A DNA stretch of 64,000 bases from assembly GCA_030433805.1 (NCBI GenBank), contig JARUXA010000004.1, forward strand, positions 186,001 to 250,000, in the 5' to 3' direction. Below the pieces are notes generated by a model. It did no database searches, was not told where the DNA came from, and was given only the letters and a program-made list of their open reading frames with translations. Below are positions 26,641 to 34,892 of this stretch, piece by piece. The DNA is from Sphingomonas sp. PsM26. GTDB taxonomy: Bacteria > Pseudomonadota > Alphaproteobacteria > Sphingomonadales > Sphingomonadaceae. A program made the position numbers and the translations under genes. Numbering within the stretch: position 1 is the first letter of the stretch; every line of letters starts with the position of its first letter.

Positions 26641-27171
26641 GTGAACGATGATCTGAAGGCCCTGATCCGCACCATTCCGGACTTTCCCAAGCCGGGGATC
26701 CAGTTCCGCGACATCACGACGCTGCTGCTCGACCCGCATGGTTTTGCCGAAAGCATCGCGCGCATGGCGGCAGCGACCGTCGGGCCGGTCGATTTGGTTG
26801 CGGGGATCGAGGCGCGCGGGTTCATCTTCGCGGCTGCGCTCGCCGCACCGCTCAACGCCGGTGTCTTGCTGATCCGCAAGGACGGCAAGCTGCCCGGCGT
26901 GACGATCGCCGAGGATTATGCGCTCGAATATGGCACCGACCGGATCGCAATGCACGAGGACGCCTGCGCGCCCGGTAAACGCGTATTGCTGGTCGACGAT
27001 CTGATCGCAACCGGCGGTACCGCGCGTGCCGCGGTGCGGCTGCTGCGCAAAGCGGGAGCGGTGGTGGAACAGGCGCAGTTCCTCGTCGACTTGCCCGATC
27101 TCGGCGGTGCGGACGCACTGCGCGCAGACGGGATCGCAGTCGATTCGCTGATCGCCTTCCCCGGGCACTGA
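26641..27171 (+). CDS. apt: adenine phosphoribosyltransferase
   Basis: A 176-residue Apt salvaging adenine to AMP. IRTIPDFPKPGIQFRDITTL is the family N-terminus, EARGFIF and the PRPP-binding VLLVDDLIATGGTA (about 119-132) follow. The start is GTG 26641 after GAGGGAAG; the longer ORF to 26575 has no homology. It has its own promoter region downstream of the petABC terminator. Confidence 0.95.
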   Translation: MNDDLKALIRTIPDFPKPGIQFRDITTLLLDPHGFAESIARMAAATVGPVDLVAGIEARGFIFAAALAAPLNAGVLLIRKDGKLPGVTIAEDYALEYGTDRIAMHEDACAPGKRVLLVDDLIATGGTARAAVRLLRKAGAVVEQAQFLVDLPDLGGADALRADGIAVDSLIAFPGH

Positions 27172-27254
27172 GCGCGCTGGCGGAACGGGTAGTGTCGCAA
27201 ACGGTTATAGTGTGACACGCTCGACCTGCGCCGGGCCACCATTGGAGCCCCGCC

Positions 27255-27812
27255 ATGTCGATCTCGATACCTCGTCCTTTGAAGAAGCTGGCCTTTGCCG
27301 CCGCCGCGTTGACCGCGACGCTGGGGCTTGGTGCCTGCGCTGATGGTTACGGCTATGGTGGCGGCTACGGTGGCGGCTACGGGGGTGTCGGCATCGGGGC
27401 CGGCTACGCCAATGCGGCGTGGGACCCCTATTATGGCGGCTATGCCGGCGATCCCTATTGGGGCTGGAACAACGACTTCTATTATCCCGGCACAGGCTAT
27501 TACGTGTTCGACCGGTCCAATCGTCGGTATCGCTGGAACGCGCAGCAACGCGGATACTGGCAGGGCCGCGCACAGGGATGGCGCAGCGCGCGCCGGGAGA
27601 TCCGCCCGATGTGGCGCGATTACGGCGTGCGCGGTCGTCCGGGTGGCGGCTTTCGCGGCAGCTATGGCGTTCGCGGCGGGGATCGTGGGAGCTTCGGGGT
27701 TCCCCGTGGCGGACGCGGGAGCATCGGTGCCCGACCCGGCGGCCGGCCGGGCGGATATAGCAGCGGGCGGCGTCAGGGCGGTGGCCGTTCGGGTGGCGGC
27801 CGCCCGCGCTGA
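27255..27812 (+). CDS. Gly/Tyr- then Arg/Gly-rich lipoprotein
   Basis: A 185-residue predicted lipoprotein. Signal with lipobox LGAC at residues 25-28 (ATLGLGACADGYG). The mature N-half is Gly/Tyr/Trp-rich (YGGGYGGGYGGVGIG, DPYWGWNNDFYYPG), and the C-terminal third is an Arg/Gly-rich low-complexity tail (RGGDRGSFGVPRGGRGS). Neither part has a recognised fold. The basic tail suggests binding to an anionic polymer or the envelope, which is inference. It is convergent with the MaoC-like gene, 6 bp between stops. Confidence 0.75.
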   Translation: MSISIPRPLKKLAFAAAALTATLGLGACADGYGYGGGYGGGYGGVGIGAGYANAAWDPYYGGYAGDPYWGWNNDFYYPGTGYYVFDRSNRRYRWNAQQRGYWQGRAQGWRSARREIRPMWRDYGVRGRPGGGFRGSYGVRGGDRGSFGVPRGGRGSIGARPGGRPGGYSSGRRQGGGRSGGGRPR

Positions 27813-27818
27813 GGCGGG

Positions 27819-28268
27819 TCAGTCGATTGGGCGAGTCCGGATCAGCCCGGTCGACACGAACGTCATGACCACGATATCGTCCTGGTTGAGCACGGTCATC
27901 TGGCTGCGATAGCTCCCCATTTCCGGCCGGCTGCGGGACGCGCGCTTGTCCAGAATCTCGGTCTCGCAGCGCAGCGTGTCGCCCGGATAGACCGGCTTCA
28001 GCCAGTGCAATGCGTCGATCCCGGGGGAACCCAGCCCGGCTTGCTGGTTCGCCTCCAGATTGGCGACGACCATCGCCATCGTCATTGCGCAGGTATGCCA
28101 GCCACTGGCGGATAGCCGACCGAAATGCGTTGCGGCAGCGGCCTCGTCGGAGAGGTGGAAGGGCTGCGGGTCATAGGCTTTTGCGAACGCCATCACCTCC
28201 TCGCGCGTGACGGGGTACGTACCGAACGCTTGTTTGGTCCCTGGTACGATGTCTTCGAAATACTGCAT
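27819..28268 (-). CDS. MaoC-like (R)-specific dehydratase
   Basis: A 149-residue hot-dog-fold MaoC/NodN-type hydratase. Start MQYFEDIVPGTKQAFGTYPV, the catalytic motif AKAYDPQPFHLSDEAA (Asp/His dyad), GWHTCAM and WLKPVYPGDTLRCETEI are all typical. It likely acts on an enoyl-CoA substrate. ATG 28268 is used; the ORF extends far upstream into the phosphodiesterase region without support. It follows the ENPP-like gene on the same strand (77 bp). Confidence 0.88.
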   Translation of the reverse strand: MQYFEDIVPGTKQAFGTYPVTREEVMAFAKAYDPQPFHLSDEAAAATHFGRLSASGWHTCAMTMAMVVANLEANQQAGLGSPGIDALHWLKPVYPGDTLRCETEILDKRASRSRPEMGSYRSQMTVLNQDDIVVMTFVSTGLIRTRPID

Positions 28269-28345
28269 GGCGCGAGTGTCGGATGGCCGCGACACGAGTG
28301 CAAGCGACAAGTTCGCCTGGCCCCGGCCGGTATGTTTTCCGGAAA

Positions 28346-29593
28346 TCAGCGCGCCACTACTTCCCGGAACGGCGCGTCGTCCCCGTCCAGCTTCGCGTCC
28401 GCCGGAAGGCCCAGCAAGTCGCGCAGCAGCGGCGTCACATCGACATTGTCGAATGCCGGGATTGCGCCGCGCGGCCGAATCGCGGGGCCGTTTGCGATGA
28501 ACAGCGCAGCCATCTCGGGTGAGGTGGGGTCGAAGCCGTGCGTACCGCCGGATACCGGGTGATCGATCGGCGCGTCCTTGGTCAGCGCGAGCCAGCCCGT
28601 TTCGGCAAGGCATACGAAAGCGGGGACCCGCGCATTCTTCCCGTAATGGAAACGCTCCGGCACCGCGCCCTTGCGCCAGCATTGCAGGTGGTCGTGGGGG
28701 GCAAGGAGGGCACGCGCCACCTCCGCATCGCGCCCAGCTGCCGGGTCCAGCCCGACATAGGGACCGTCGGTAACGGCGTGGAACGCATCGGGCGGGAGCA
28801 TCTTGTCGATCCGCACGACACGGGCCGGACTGATCGGGGCCATCCCGTGGTCGGCGACGATCACCAGATTGGCGGGTTGCCCCAGATGGGACAGTTCCGC
28901 GCGCAGGCGACCGATCGCGGTGTCCACGTCGCGGACCGCGGTGGTGACATGGGCATCGTCAGGGCCGTATTTGTGTCCGGCGCTGTCGACCGCGTCGAAA
29001 TAGAGCGTCAGGAATCTGGGCCGTGTCGCGGCAGGGCGGCGCAACCAGTCAATGATCGAGTCGACCCGCTGACGCGCATCGATGGCATGGGCATATTGCT
29101 GCCAATCATCGGGGCGGATGCCGTTCCAGTCGACGTTGGAGCCCGGCCAGAACATCGTCGCGCTGCGAATGCCTGCCTTTTCTGCGGTCACCCAGAACGG
29201 CTCGGCCTCGGTCCACCAGAACGGATCGTCGCTCTGCATCGTGAAGACTTCGCCCGGGCGGCGCTGGTCCTCCATGCGGTTGCCGACGATCCCGTTGCGA
29301 TCCGGGCGCAGGCCTGTGACGATCGCATAATGGTTGGGGAAAGTGACCGAGGGGAAAGACGGCCGCATCGCCGCGCTGATCCCGCCGTCTGCAAGCGCAT
29401 CGAGATTGGGCGTCACGCCGCGGTTGCGATAGTCCGGGCGGAAACCGTCGATCGAGATCAGGATCGTGACCGGCGCGCGCGGCGCTTCCACCGCCGCCAT
29501 CGCATCCCGCCTAGGCGCATTGACGGGCGCGGTGACGCAGGCTTGCAGAGCGGCGCACAGCGCAGCGGCGAGAATCCGGGTGGTCCAACGCAT
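28346..29593 (-). CDS. ENPP-like phosphodiesterase/nucleotide pyrophosphatase, lipoprotein
   Basis: A 415-residue alkaline-phosphatase-superfamily enzyme of the nucleotide pyrophosphatase/phosphodiesterase type. Lipobox LQAC gives Cys19 as anchor. Metal and nucleophile motifs: LISIDGFRPDY, PSVTFPNHYAIVTGLRPD (Thr nucleophile), YFDAVDSAGHKYGP, VIVADHGM and GTHGFDP. Both zinc sites look complete. It is probably periplasmic and cleaves phosphodiester substrates. ATG 29593 gives the signal; the ORF to 29686 is not supported. Confidence 0.9.
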   Translation of the reverse strand: MRWTTRILAAALCAALQACVTAPVNAPRRDAMAAVEAPRAPVTILISIDGFRPDYRNRGVTPNLDALADGGISAAMRPSFPSVTFPNHYAIVTGLRPDRNGIVGNRMEDQRRPGEVFTMQSDDPFWWTEAEPFWVTAEKAGIRSATMFWPGSNVDWNGIRPDDWQQYAHAIDARQRVDSIIDWLRRPAATRPRFLTLYFDAVDSAGHKYGPDDAHVTTAVRDVDTAIGRLRAELSHLGQPANLVIVADHGMAPISPARVVRIDKMLPPDAFHAVTDGPYVGLDPAAGRDAEVARALLAPHDHLQCWRKGAVPERFHYGKNARVPAFVCLAETGWLALTKDAPIDHPVSGGTHGFDPTSPEMAALFIANGPAIRPRGAIPAFDNVDVTPLLRDLLGLPADAKLDGDDAPFREVVAR

Positions 29594-29660
29594 GACTCCG
29601 CCCTTGCGCGAAAACTGCGTCACGACAATGACATTCTTGCGGCGCGAACGAAGCCCGAAT

Positions 29661-31541
29661 TCATCGTGCCAGCGACACTTTGGCAAACAGGCTGAAACTC
29701 ACCGGGAACGTGCCGTAAGCCTGATCCAGGGCCTTGGGTTTGGCATAGACGCCGACCGCCCCGCCGAGCGCCAGATCGAACGGCCCGGCCAGCGGCAGCC
29801 GGTAGGCGTAACCGCCTTCCAGCTTGCCGACGCGGAACTTCGCGTCGTGGAGGGGGCTCGCCGGATCGGGGAAAAGTTCGTCGTTGGCGACGCTCTCGCC
29901 GCGGGCGAACAGCGTGTCGTGGCGGTTGATGTCCCAATTCACTTCCGCCAGCCACGCGCTCAGCACCCGCCCCGGCAATTTGTGCTTGGCCGAATAGGCG
30001 AGCAGTGTGGCGACCCCGCCGTGCGCATATTGCACGCTCGCGGTGGTGCGCCGCTCGTTGCGGAACATTTCGAGTTGCTCGGGGCTCTTGAGCTGCCCGT
30101 GGCTCGCCTGCACTGCCCAGGCGGGGGAGGGCGTCCAGGTCGCTCGGACGCTCCACGAATCAAGCGACGGGCGTTCGATTGCCCAGCGATACTGGTCGGG
30201 CTCGCGCCCGCGGAACGCTGATGCCTCGACTTGCCAGCGGGGGGCCGCATAGCCCGCGGTGACGACGCCGTAGGCGATATGCGTGCTGTCGAACCAATGA
30301 TGGGTGATCGGTGCCATCGGTTCATAGGTGGCGGACGCACGGTGCATGAAGGCGGAGGGCCCGAGCGCGGGTTCGGCGACCGGGCCGCCGTAGAGGAACC
30401 CGCTGCCGTTGCCGGCGTCGACGTCGACGCGCGCGGACAATTCCATGAACAGGTCGTGCGGATGCTGGCGGTCGATCAGCGGATTGACGCCGTCTGCGGT
30501 CTCGCCGGTTGCGAACAGATTGGGATAGCCGGCTTTGCCGATCAGCGGTTCGAGGCTCATCATCGTGCGGAGCTGGAGACGCGCCCCGCTGCCCAGATCA
30601 CGCGTGCCCGACAGCATTGCCATCGATTCGACGAACGCCATGTTCGCGCCACGCGGGCCGCCCTGATCGGTATAGGTGCCCCACAGATAGCCGTGGAGCA
30701 TCACGCCCCATTCGCCGAGCATGAGGTGCTCGCCGAGCATTTGCCCGGCATTGCCGGGATTGCGCGACGTGCCCGAACCTTCGCCGTATGCGCCGTCGAA
30801 CGGGAGCATCGTCATGCCCGCCATGTCGTGTTGGGCGTGGGGGGCGTGCGTTGCGGCGGGGGTACCCGGCATGGCCATGCCCATGTCCGACATCATGTGA
30901 GTCGGCGCAGTTGCCCCGCCCTGCTTCCCCGGCGCAGGCCGGGGCCCAGTCGTGGTGTCCATGGGCATTGCGTGCTGCGCGTGGGGATCGAGGCTGCGCG
31001 ACTGGGCCCCGGCCTCCGCCGGGGAAGGGGGAGTAGAGGGGGAAGTAGAAGGGGCGGGGGGAGCAGATGTACTCTTTTCCTGCTTCCCCGGCGCAGGCCG
31101 GGGCCCAGTCGTGGCGTCCATGGGCATCTGGTGCTGCGCATGCGGATCGACGCTGCGCGGCTGGGCCCCGGCCTCCGCCGGGGAAGGGGAGGTGGAAGGG
31201 GAACCAGGGTCGGTTTCGCCCGCGGACGTTTGAGGCTCGGCGTGCTTCACGCCTTCTTCCTTCCCCGGCGCAGGCCGGGGCTCAGTCGTGGCGTCCATGG
31301 GCATCATGTGCTGCGCATGCGGATCGACGCTGCGCGACTGGGCCTCGGCCTTCGCCGGGGAAGGCGAAGAAGAAGGGGAAGGGGCGGGTTTCGCTCGCGC
31401 CGAAGGCCGCGCGTGGGCGGGTTCAGCCTTTGCCTTCGGCGTATCCATCTTCATGCCAGGCATCATCACATGTTGCGTGCGTGCAGCGGACGGCAGCAAC
31501 GCGGCCACGGCGCATGCCGTGACCAACAGGGGTCGGTTCAT
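29661..31541 (-). CDS. exported His/Met-rich protein with outer-membrane-type C-domain
   Basis: A 626-residue exported protein. Signal peptide 1-22 (LLVTACAVAALLPSAARTQ). Residues about 25-220 are low-complexity, with MMPGMKMD and three near-identical 34-35-residue units, each holding a DPHAQHxMPMD motif framed by a palindromic DNA element (AEAGAQSR and GPRPAPGK). The C-terminal about 400 residues have the strand pattern of an outer-membrane barrel (WGVMLHGYLWGTYTDQGG, GSGARLQLRTMMSLEPLIG, TASVQYAHGGVATLLAYSA). The His/Met content and a similar neighbour suggest copper or silver handling; this is inference. No named family assigned. Confidence 0.8.
   Translation of the reverse strand: MNRPLLVTACAVAALLPSAARTQHVMMPGMKMDTPKAKAEPAHARPSARAKPAPSPSSSPSPAKAEAQSRSVDPHAQHMMPMDATTEPRPAPGKEEGVKHAEPQTSAGETDPGSPSTSPSPAEAGAQPRSVDPHAQHQMPMDATTGPRPAPGKQEKSTSAPPAPSTSPSTPPSPAEAGAQSRSLDPHAQHAMPMDTTTGPRPAPGKQGGATAPTHMMSDMGMAMPGTPAATHAPHAQHDMAGMTMLPFDGAYGEGSGTSRNPGNAGQMLGEHLMLGEWGVMLHGYLWGTYTDQGGPRGANMAFVESMAMLSGTRDLGSGARLQLRTMMSLEPLIGKAGYPNLFATGETADGVNPLIDRQHPHDLFMELSARVDVDAGNGSGFLYGGPVAEPALGPSAFMHRASATYEPMAPITHHWFDSTHIAYGVVTAGYAAPRWQVEASAFRGREPDQYRWAIERPSLDSWSVRATWTPSPAWAVQASHGQLKSPEQLEMFRNERRTTASVQYAHGGVATLLAYSAKHKLPGRVLSAWLAEVNWDINRHDTLFARGESVANDELFPDPASPLHDAKFRVGKLEGGYAYRLPLAGPFDLALGGAVGVYAKPKALDQAYGTFPVSFSLFAKVSLAR
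30924..31027. repeat. coding copy A of the CCCCGGCGCAGG palindrome
   Basis: Arms CTTCCCCGGCGCAGGCCGGG (left, running into GCCCAGTCG) and CGACTGGGCCCCGGCCTCCG (right, ending GCCGGGGAAG), 104 bp in all. On the minus strand it is read in frame within the His/Met-rich protein; the interior encodes DPHAQHAMPMD. Confidence 0.88.
31083..31186. repeat. coding copy B of the CCCCGGCGCAGG palindrome
   Basis: Same family and length (104 bp) as copy A, 159 bp further on. The interior encodes DPHAQHQMPMD. The short spacers between copies encode Ser/Thr/Pro-rich linkers. Confidence 0.88.
31260..31363. repeat. coding copy C of the CCCCGGCGCAGG palindrome
   Basis: Third 104-bp copy, 177 bp beyond copy B and slightly more diverged in the arms (CTCAGTCG, GGCCTTCGCC). 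The interior encodes DPHAQHMMPMD. Confidence 0.86.
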
Positions 31542-31597
31542 CGTAAGTCCTTCGCGGATCGATCAGGTCTGCGCGGCGCGCAAATGCGCCGCTCGAG

Positions 31598-31942
31598 TCA
31601 GACCGTCGGTCGCGGAGGGGGCAGGATCGGCGGTGCGCTGAGACCCGCGGCAAACGCCGTCACGGCGATCGCGCGGCGCACGGGCGCATACGTAAAGGGT
31701 GTCGATACCGGACGCGGCGCGACCATCGCCGGTGGAATGCAACCGATGCAGACATGCGCCGCCATCCCGCGCGGCTGATCGGATCGGTCGTGCTGTGCAT
31801 TCTGATGGTGCGCCATCGGCACGGCCATTGCCGCCATCATCATGCCGGGCATCATCGCAGCCGAATCATGGCACGGCCCGTTCGCCATCGCCGGAAAGGT
31901 GAAGGCGGCGAGCAACAGCGCAAGGATCATCCGGGCGAACAT
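31598..31942 (-). CDS. small exported Met/His-rich protein
   Basis: A 114-residue exported protein. Hydrophobic signal MFARMILALLLAAFTFPAMA, then a Met/His-dense segment (CHDSAAMMPGMMMAAMAV, MAHHQNAQHD) and a CxxC-type pair (HVCIGC), followed by a second hydrophobic stretch (IAVTAFAAGLSA) and a Pro-rich end. The ligands suggest soft-metal (copper) binding. ATG 31942 avoids overlap with ychF; the ORF can be read from 31984. It lies 56 bp upstream of the His/Met-rich outer-membrane protein gene on the same strand, so the two are probably cotranscribed. Confidence 0.7.
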   Translation of the reverse strand: MFARMILALLLAAFTFPAMANGPCHDSAAMMPGMMMAAMAVPMAHHQNAQHDRSDQPRGMAAHVCIGCIPPAMVAPRPVSTPFTYAPVRRAIAVTAFAAGLSAPPILPPPRPTV

Positions 31943-31980
31943 CCGCGCAGCTCTACGCGCGCGGCACTCGCCCGGCAACA

Positions 31981-33081
31981 TCACACGTTGAAGCGGAAAT
32001 TGAGCACGTCGCCGTCGTGGACGACATATTCCTTGCCTTCCTGCCGCAGCTTGCCCGCGTCGCGCGCACCGGTTTCGCCGCCCAGCGAGATATAGTCGTC
32101 ATAGGCGATCGTCTCGGCGCGGATGAAGCCGCGTTCGAAATCGGTGTGGATTTCGCCCGCCGCCTGCGGGGCCTTGGCCCCGGCATGGACGGTCCAGGCG
32201 CGCGCTTCCTTGGGGCCGACCGTGAAGAAGGTCAGCAGCGAGAGCAATTTGTACCCGGCGCGAATCACGCGCGCGAGCCCGGTTTCCTCGAGCCCCAGTT
32301 CCGACAGGAACTCGCCGCGCTCTTCGGCGTCCATCGTTGCGATCTCGGCCTCGATCGCGGCGGAGACGACGACGGCCTGCGCGCCCTCGGCCTTGGCCTT
32401 TTCGAACACGCGCGCGGACTGGCTGTTGCCCTCGGCGGCGCTCGCTTCCTCGACGTTGCAGACGTAGAGGACCGGCTTGGCGGTGAGCAGCTGCGCCTGG
32501 GCGAACACGCGCGCCTCGTCCTCGTCCTTCGGGACGGTCAGCCGCGCGGGTTTGCCTTCGCGGAGCAGTTCGAGCGCCTGGCCGAGCACGGCCGCGCCGA
32601 TCTTGGCTTCCTTGTCGCCCTGCGTTGCTTTCTTGGCGAGGTTGGGGACGCGCTTCTCGAGGCTCTCCAGATCGGACAGCATCAGCTCGGTCTCGACCGT
32701 CTCGGCGTCGGCGATCGGGTCGACCTTGCCTTCGACATGGGTGACGTCGTCATCCTCGAAGCAGCGCAGCACGTGGACGATCGCGTCGACTTCGCGGATG
32801 TTGCCGAGGAACTGGTTGCCGAGACCTTCGCCTTTGGACGCGCCGCGCACCAGCCCGGCGATGTCGACGAAGCCAAGCTGCGTCTCGATGATCTTGGCCG
32901 ACCCCGCGACCGCCGCCAGCTTGGACAGCCGGTCGTCGGGCACGCCGACGTTGCCGACGTTGGGCTCGATCGTGCAGAACGGGTAATTGGCGGCCTGCGC
33001 CGCCGCGGTCTGCGTCAGCGCATTGAACAGCGTCGACTTGCCGACATTCGGCAGCCCGACGATCCCACAGCGAAATCCCAT
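31981..33081 (-). CDS. ychF: redox-regulated ATPase YchF
   Basis: A 366-residue YchF/Obg-family P-loop protein that binds ATP and associates with ribosomes. Walker A GLPNVGKSTLFNAL, switch NYPFCTIEPNVG, DIAGLVRGASKGEGLGNQFL, and NVEE in place of the GTP-specific NKxD, as is usual for YchF. The C-terminal TGS domain (FFTVGPKEARAWTVHAGAKA, DFERGFIRAET, EYVVHDGDVLNFRFNV) is complete. Confidence 0.96.
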   Translation of the reverse strand: MGFRCGIVGLPNVGKSTLFNALTQTAAAQAANYPFCTIEPNVGNVGVPDDRLSKLAAVAGSAKIIETQLGFVDIAGLVRGASKGEGLGNQFLGNIREVDAIVHVLRCFEDDDVTHVEGKVDPIADAETVETELMLSDLESLEKRVPNLAKKATQGDKEAKIGAAVLGQALELLREGKPARLTVPKDEDEARVFAQAQLLTAKPVLYVCNVEEASAAEGNSQSARVFEKAKAEGAQAVVVSAAIEAEIATMDAEERGEFLSELGLEETGLARVIRAGYKLLSLLTFFTVGPKEARAWTVHAGAKAPQAAGEIHTDFERGFIRAETIAYDDYISLGGETGARDAGKLRQEGKEYVVHDGDVLNFRFNV

Positions 33082-33238
33082 GATGGTCCTTGAAGCGCGT
33101 TATGATGTGAAGCGTGGGCGATAGGCCGTTGCGCGGCGGAATGCCAGTGTGTCGGGAAGGGGGACAGGCTTTGGACTAAAGAGGCGTCCATGCCGTACTC
33201 CCGTCATTTCCATCTTCGCGAGAGTTCTACAAAACCGT

Positions 33239-33331
33239 CCGTCATCCTGAACTTGTTTCAGGATCCAGCCCTCCGCGAGCCCAGACTGTGCTTGTCGCAC
33301 GGTGGATGCTGAAACAAGTTCAGCATGACGG
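33239..33331. repeat. palindromic element with two local hairpins
   Basis: The left arm 33239-33267 (CCGTCATCCTGAACTTGTTT and on to CAGGATCCA) and right arm 33303-33331 pair over 27 of 29 positions. Each arm is itself a hairpin around CTGAA/TTCAG. It lies in the 297-bp gap between the ychF start and the oxygenase stop, where nothing else is seen. Confidence 0.8.
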
Positions 33332-33378
33332 GAGTTTTTGGGGTGAGGGGTGACGGTAAAACCATCCCCGCCAAACCG

Positions 33379-33993
33379 TCACCAGCGATAGTTGAAGCTG
33401 ATGCTGATGCGCTCGGCCTTGGCCGTCCCCGGCGCGACTTCGTGGCGGAGCCAGCTCTCCCACAGGAAGACGCTGCCCGCCTCGGGCTCGACATAGACGA
33501 ACGTCCGCTGGTCCTCGCGCGCATCGGGCAGGCGCGGCGGGGCGGCCATCATCATCGGCAACCGCGGATCCTCGAGTTTCAAAGCTCCCGCCCCGTCCGG
33601 GACCGCGATATAGACCGTTCCCGAAATCACGCTGTGCGGGTGGACGTGCCCCGAATGCGTGCCGCCCGGTTTCATCACATTGACCCACAGGCTGTCGAGC
33701 TTGAGCTTGCCGCCCTGCAGATCGAACGCGCACGCCTCCGCAAACTTCGCGACATGCTTGTTGAGCAGTTTGACGAGATCGCCGAACGCGGGGTCGCGCA
33801 TCGGCAAGTCGTTGAGCGAGGCGTAGGAGGTGTAGCCGCGATAGCCATGCGCCTTGGACCAGATCCGCCCCGCGCGATCGTCTTCCGCGAGCATCCGGCA
33901 CGACCGGTCGAGCTCGGCCACCAGCGCCGCGTCCTTCAATTTGCCGTCGTAGAACGGCGTGGCGAACAGGCTGCGGACGGGGGAGGTTTTCAT
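33379..33993 (-). CDS. putative 2OG-Fe(II) oxygenase (TIGR02466 type)
   Basis: A 204-residue protein of the TIGR02466 family of putative 2-oxoglutarate/Fe(II) oxygenases. SLFATPFYDGKLKD at the N-terminus, SLWVNVMKPGGTHSGHVHPH with candidate iron ligands, SGTVYIAVPDGAGALKLEDP and the C-terminal LWESWLRHEVAPG followed by ISISFNYRW. ATG 33993 is chosen; the ORF upstream runs through a palindromic element. Substrate unknown. Confidence 0.85.
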   Translation of the reverse strand: MKTSPVRSLFATPFYDGKLKDAALVAELDRSCRMLAEDDRAGRIWSKAHGYRGYTSYASLNDLPMRDPAFGDLVKLLNKHVAKFAEACAFDLQGGKLKLDSLWVNVMKPGGTHSGHVHPHSVISGTVYIAVPDGAGALKLEDPRLPMMMAAPPRLPDAREDQRTFVYVEPEAGSVFLWESWLRHEVAPGTAKAERISISFNYRW

Positions 33994-34087
33994 GGCTTGC
34001 CTATCCTCCAGTGCGCCGCCGTTGCCAAGCGATCGGTTGCGCGGGCGGCTGTCGGGGGCGCTTTTTCTTCCGCTTCCCCCTGCGGCA

Positions 34088-34190
34088 CTTCCCCGGCGAA
34101 GGCCGGGGCCCAGGAGAGGGCCGAACATGGCGGCGGTGGCGCGTTGTTACTTCGACCTGCGCGACTGGGCCCCGGCCTACGCCGGGGAAG
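34088..34190. repeat. intergenic copy of the CCCCGGC...GCCGGGG palindrome
   Basis: Arms CTTCCCCGGCGAAGGCCGGG (then GCCCAG, 34088-34113) and CTGGGCCCCGGCCTACGCCG (then GGGAAG, 34165-34190) enclose 51 bp. It is the same family as the three coding copies near 31 kb, sharing GCGCGACTGGGCCCCGGCCT at the right arm, but has a different interior without the His/Met motif. It lies in the 252-bp gap upstream of the oxygenase gene; the flanking Lys/Gly-coding purine run is low-complexity. Confidence 0.85.
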
Positions 34191-34245
34191 GGAAACAGGA
34201 AGGGGGAAAAAGAGGAATGGGGAAGGGAAGAAGGAAAAGGCCAGC

Positions 34246-34815
34246 CTACCGCGCCAGCCGCAAGGCCACGTCGCTCATGAACCGCTGGTCGTCCCCCGCC
34301 GCCAGCCACGACACCTCCGCCGCAACCGCGCCGAGCACGTCGCTCAGCGGGTCCATCTCGGCCTTGGCGTAATTGCCCAGTACATACGGCGACACCTTGT
34401 CCTTGTGCCCGGGATGCCCGATCCCGATCCGCACGCGGCGGAAGTCCTCGCCGATATGCTGCGCGGTCGAGCGGATGCCGTTATGCCCGGCAGCACCGCC
34501 GCCGGTCTTCACCTTGACACGGAACGGGTCGAGATCGAGCTCGTCATAGAAGACGGTGACGTTGGCGGGCGTCAGCTTGTAGAAGCGCATCGCCTCGCCG
34601 ATGCTGCGGCCGCTTTCGTTCATGAAGGTCGCGGGCTTGAGCAGCAGGATCTTCTCGCTGCCGATCCGGCCGTCCTGGGTCCAGCCCTGGAACGCTTTCT
34701 TGACGCTGCCGAAGCCGTGCATCTCGGCGATCGTGTCGACCGCCATGAAGCCGACATTGTGCCGGTTGAGTGCGTATTGCGCACCGGGATTTCCGAGACC
34801 GGCCCAGAGTTGCAT
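34246..34815 (-). CDS. pth: peptidyl-tRNA hydrolase
   Basis: A 189-residue Pth that releases peptides from stalled peptidyl-tRNA. Catalytic residues are in GLGNPGAQYALNRHNVGFMA (His20 and neighbours), KPATFMNESG and the Asp motif YDELDLDPFRVKVKTGGGAA, then GHNGIRS. It lies downstream of rplY on the same strand, a common pairing, but with a terminator between. Confidence 0.96.
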   Translation of the reverse strand: MQLWAGLGNPGAQYALNRHNVGFMAVDTIAEMHGFGSVKKAFQGWTQDGRIGSEKILLLKPATFMNESGRSIGEAMRFYKLTPANVTVFYDELDLDPFRVKVKTGGGAAGHNGIRSTAQHIGEDFRRVRIGIGHPGHKDKVSPYVLGNYAKAEMDPLSDVLGAVAAEVSWLAAGDDQRFMSDVALRLAR

Positions 34816-34892
34816 GTCGTGTCCTGCCTGCCCGCTGTATCTCTCGTGCCGCTCGAACCGAACGGGCAGGGAGACGCACCATCGTCAATTCC

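Noticed and set aside
30924..31363. CRISPR-like array
   Set aside because: Three long palindromic repeats within a coding frame; spacers are coding, not unique short spacers, and there are no cas genes.
30231..31778. 515-codon plus-strand ORF
   Set aside because: Antisense to the His/Met-rich protein; its repeats come from the palindromic elements.
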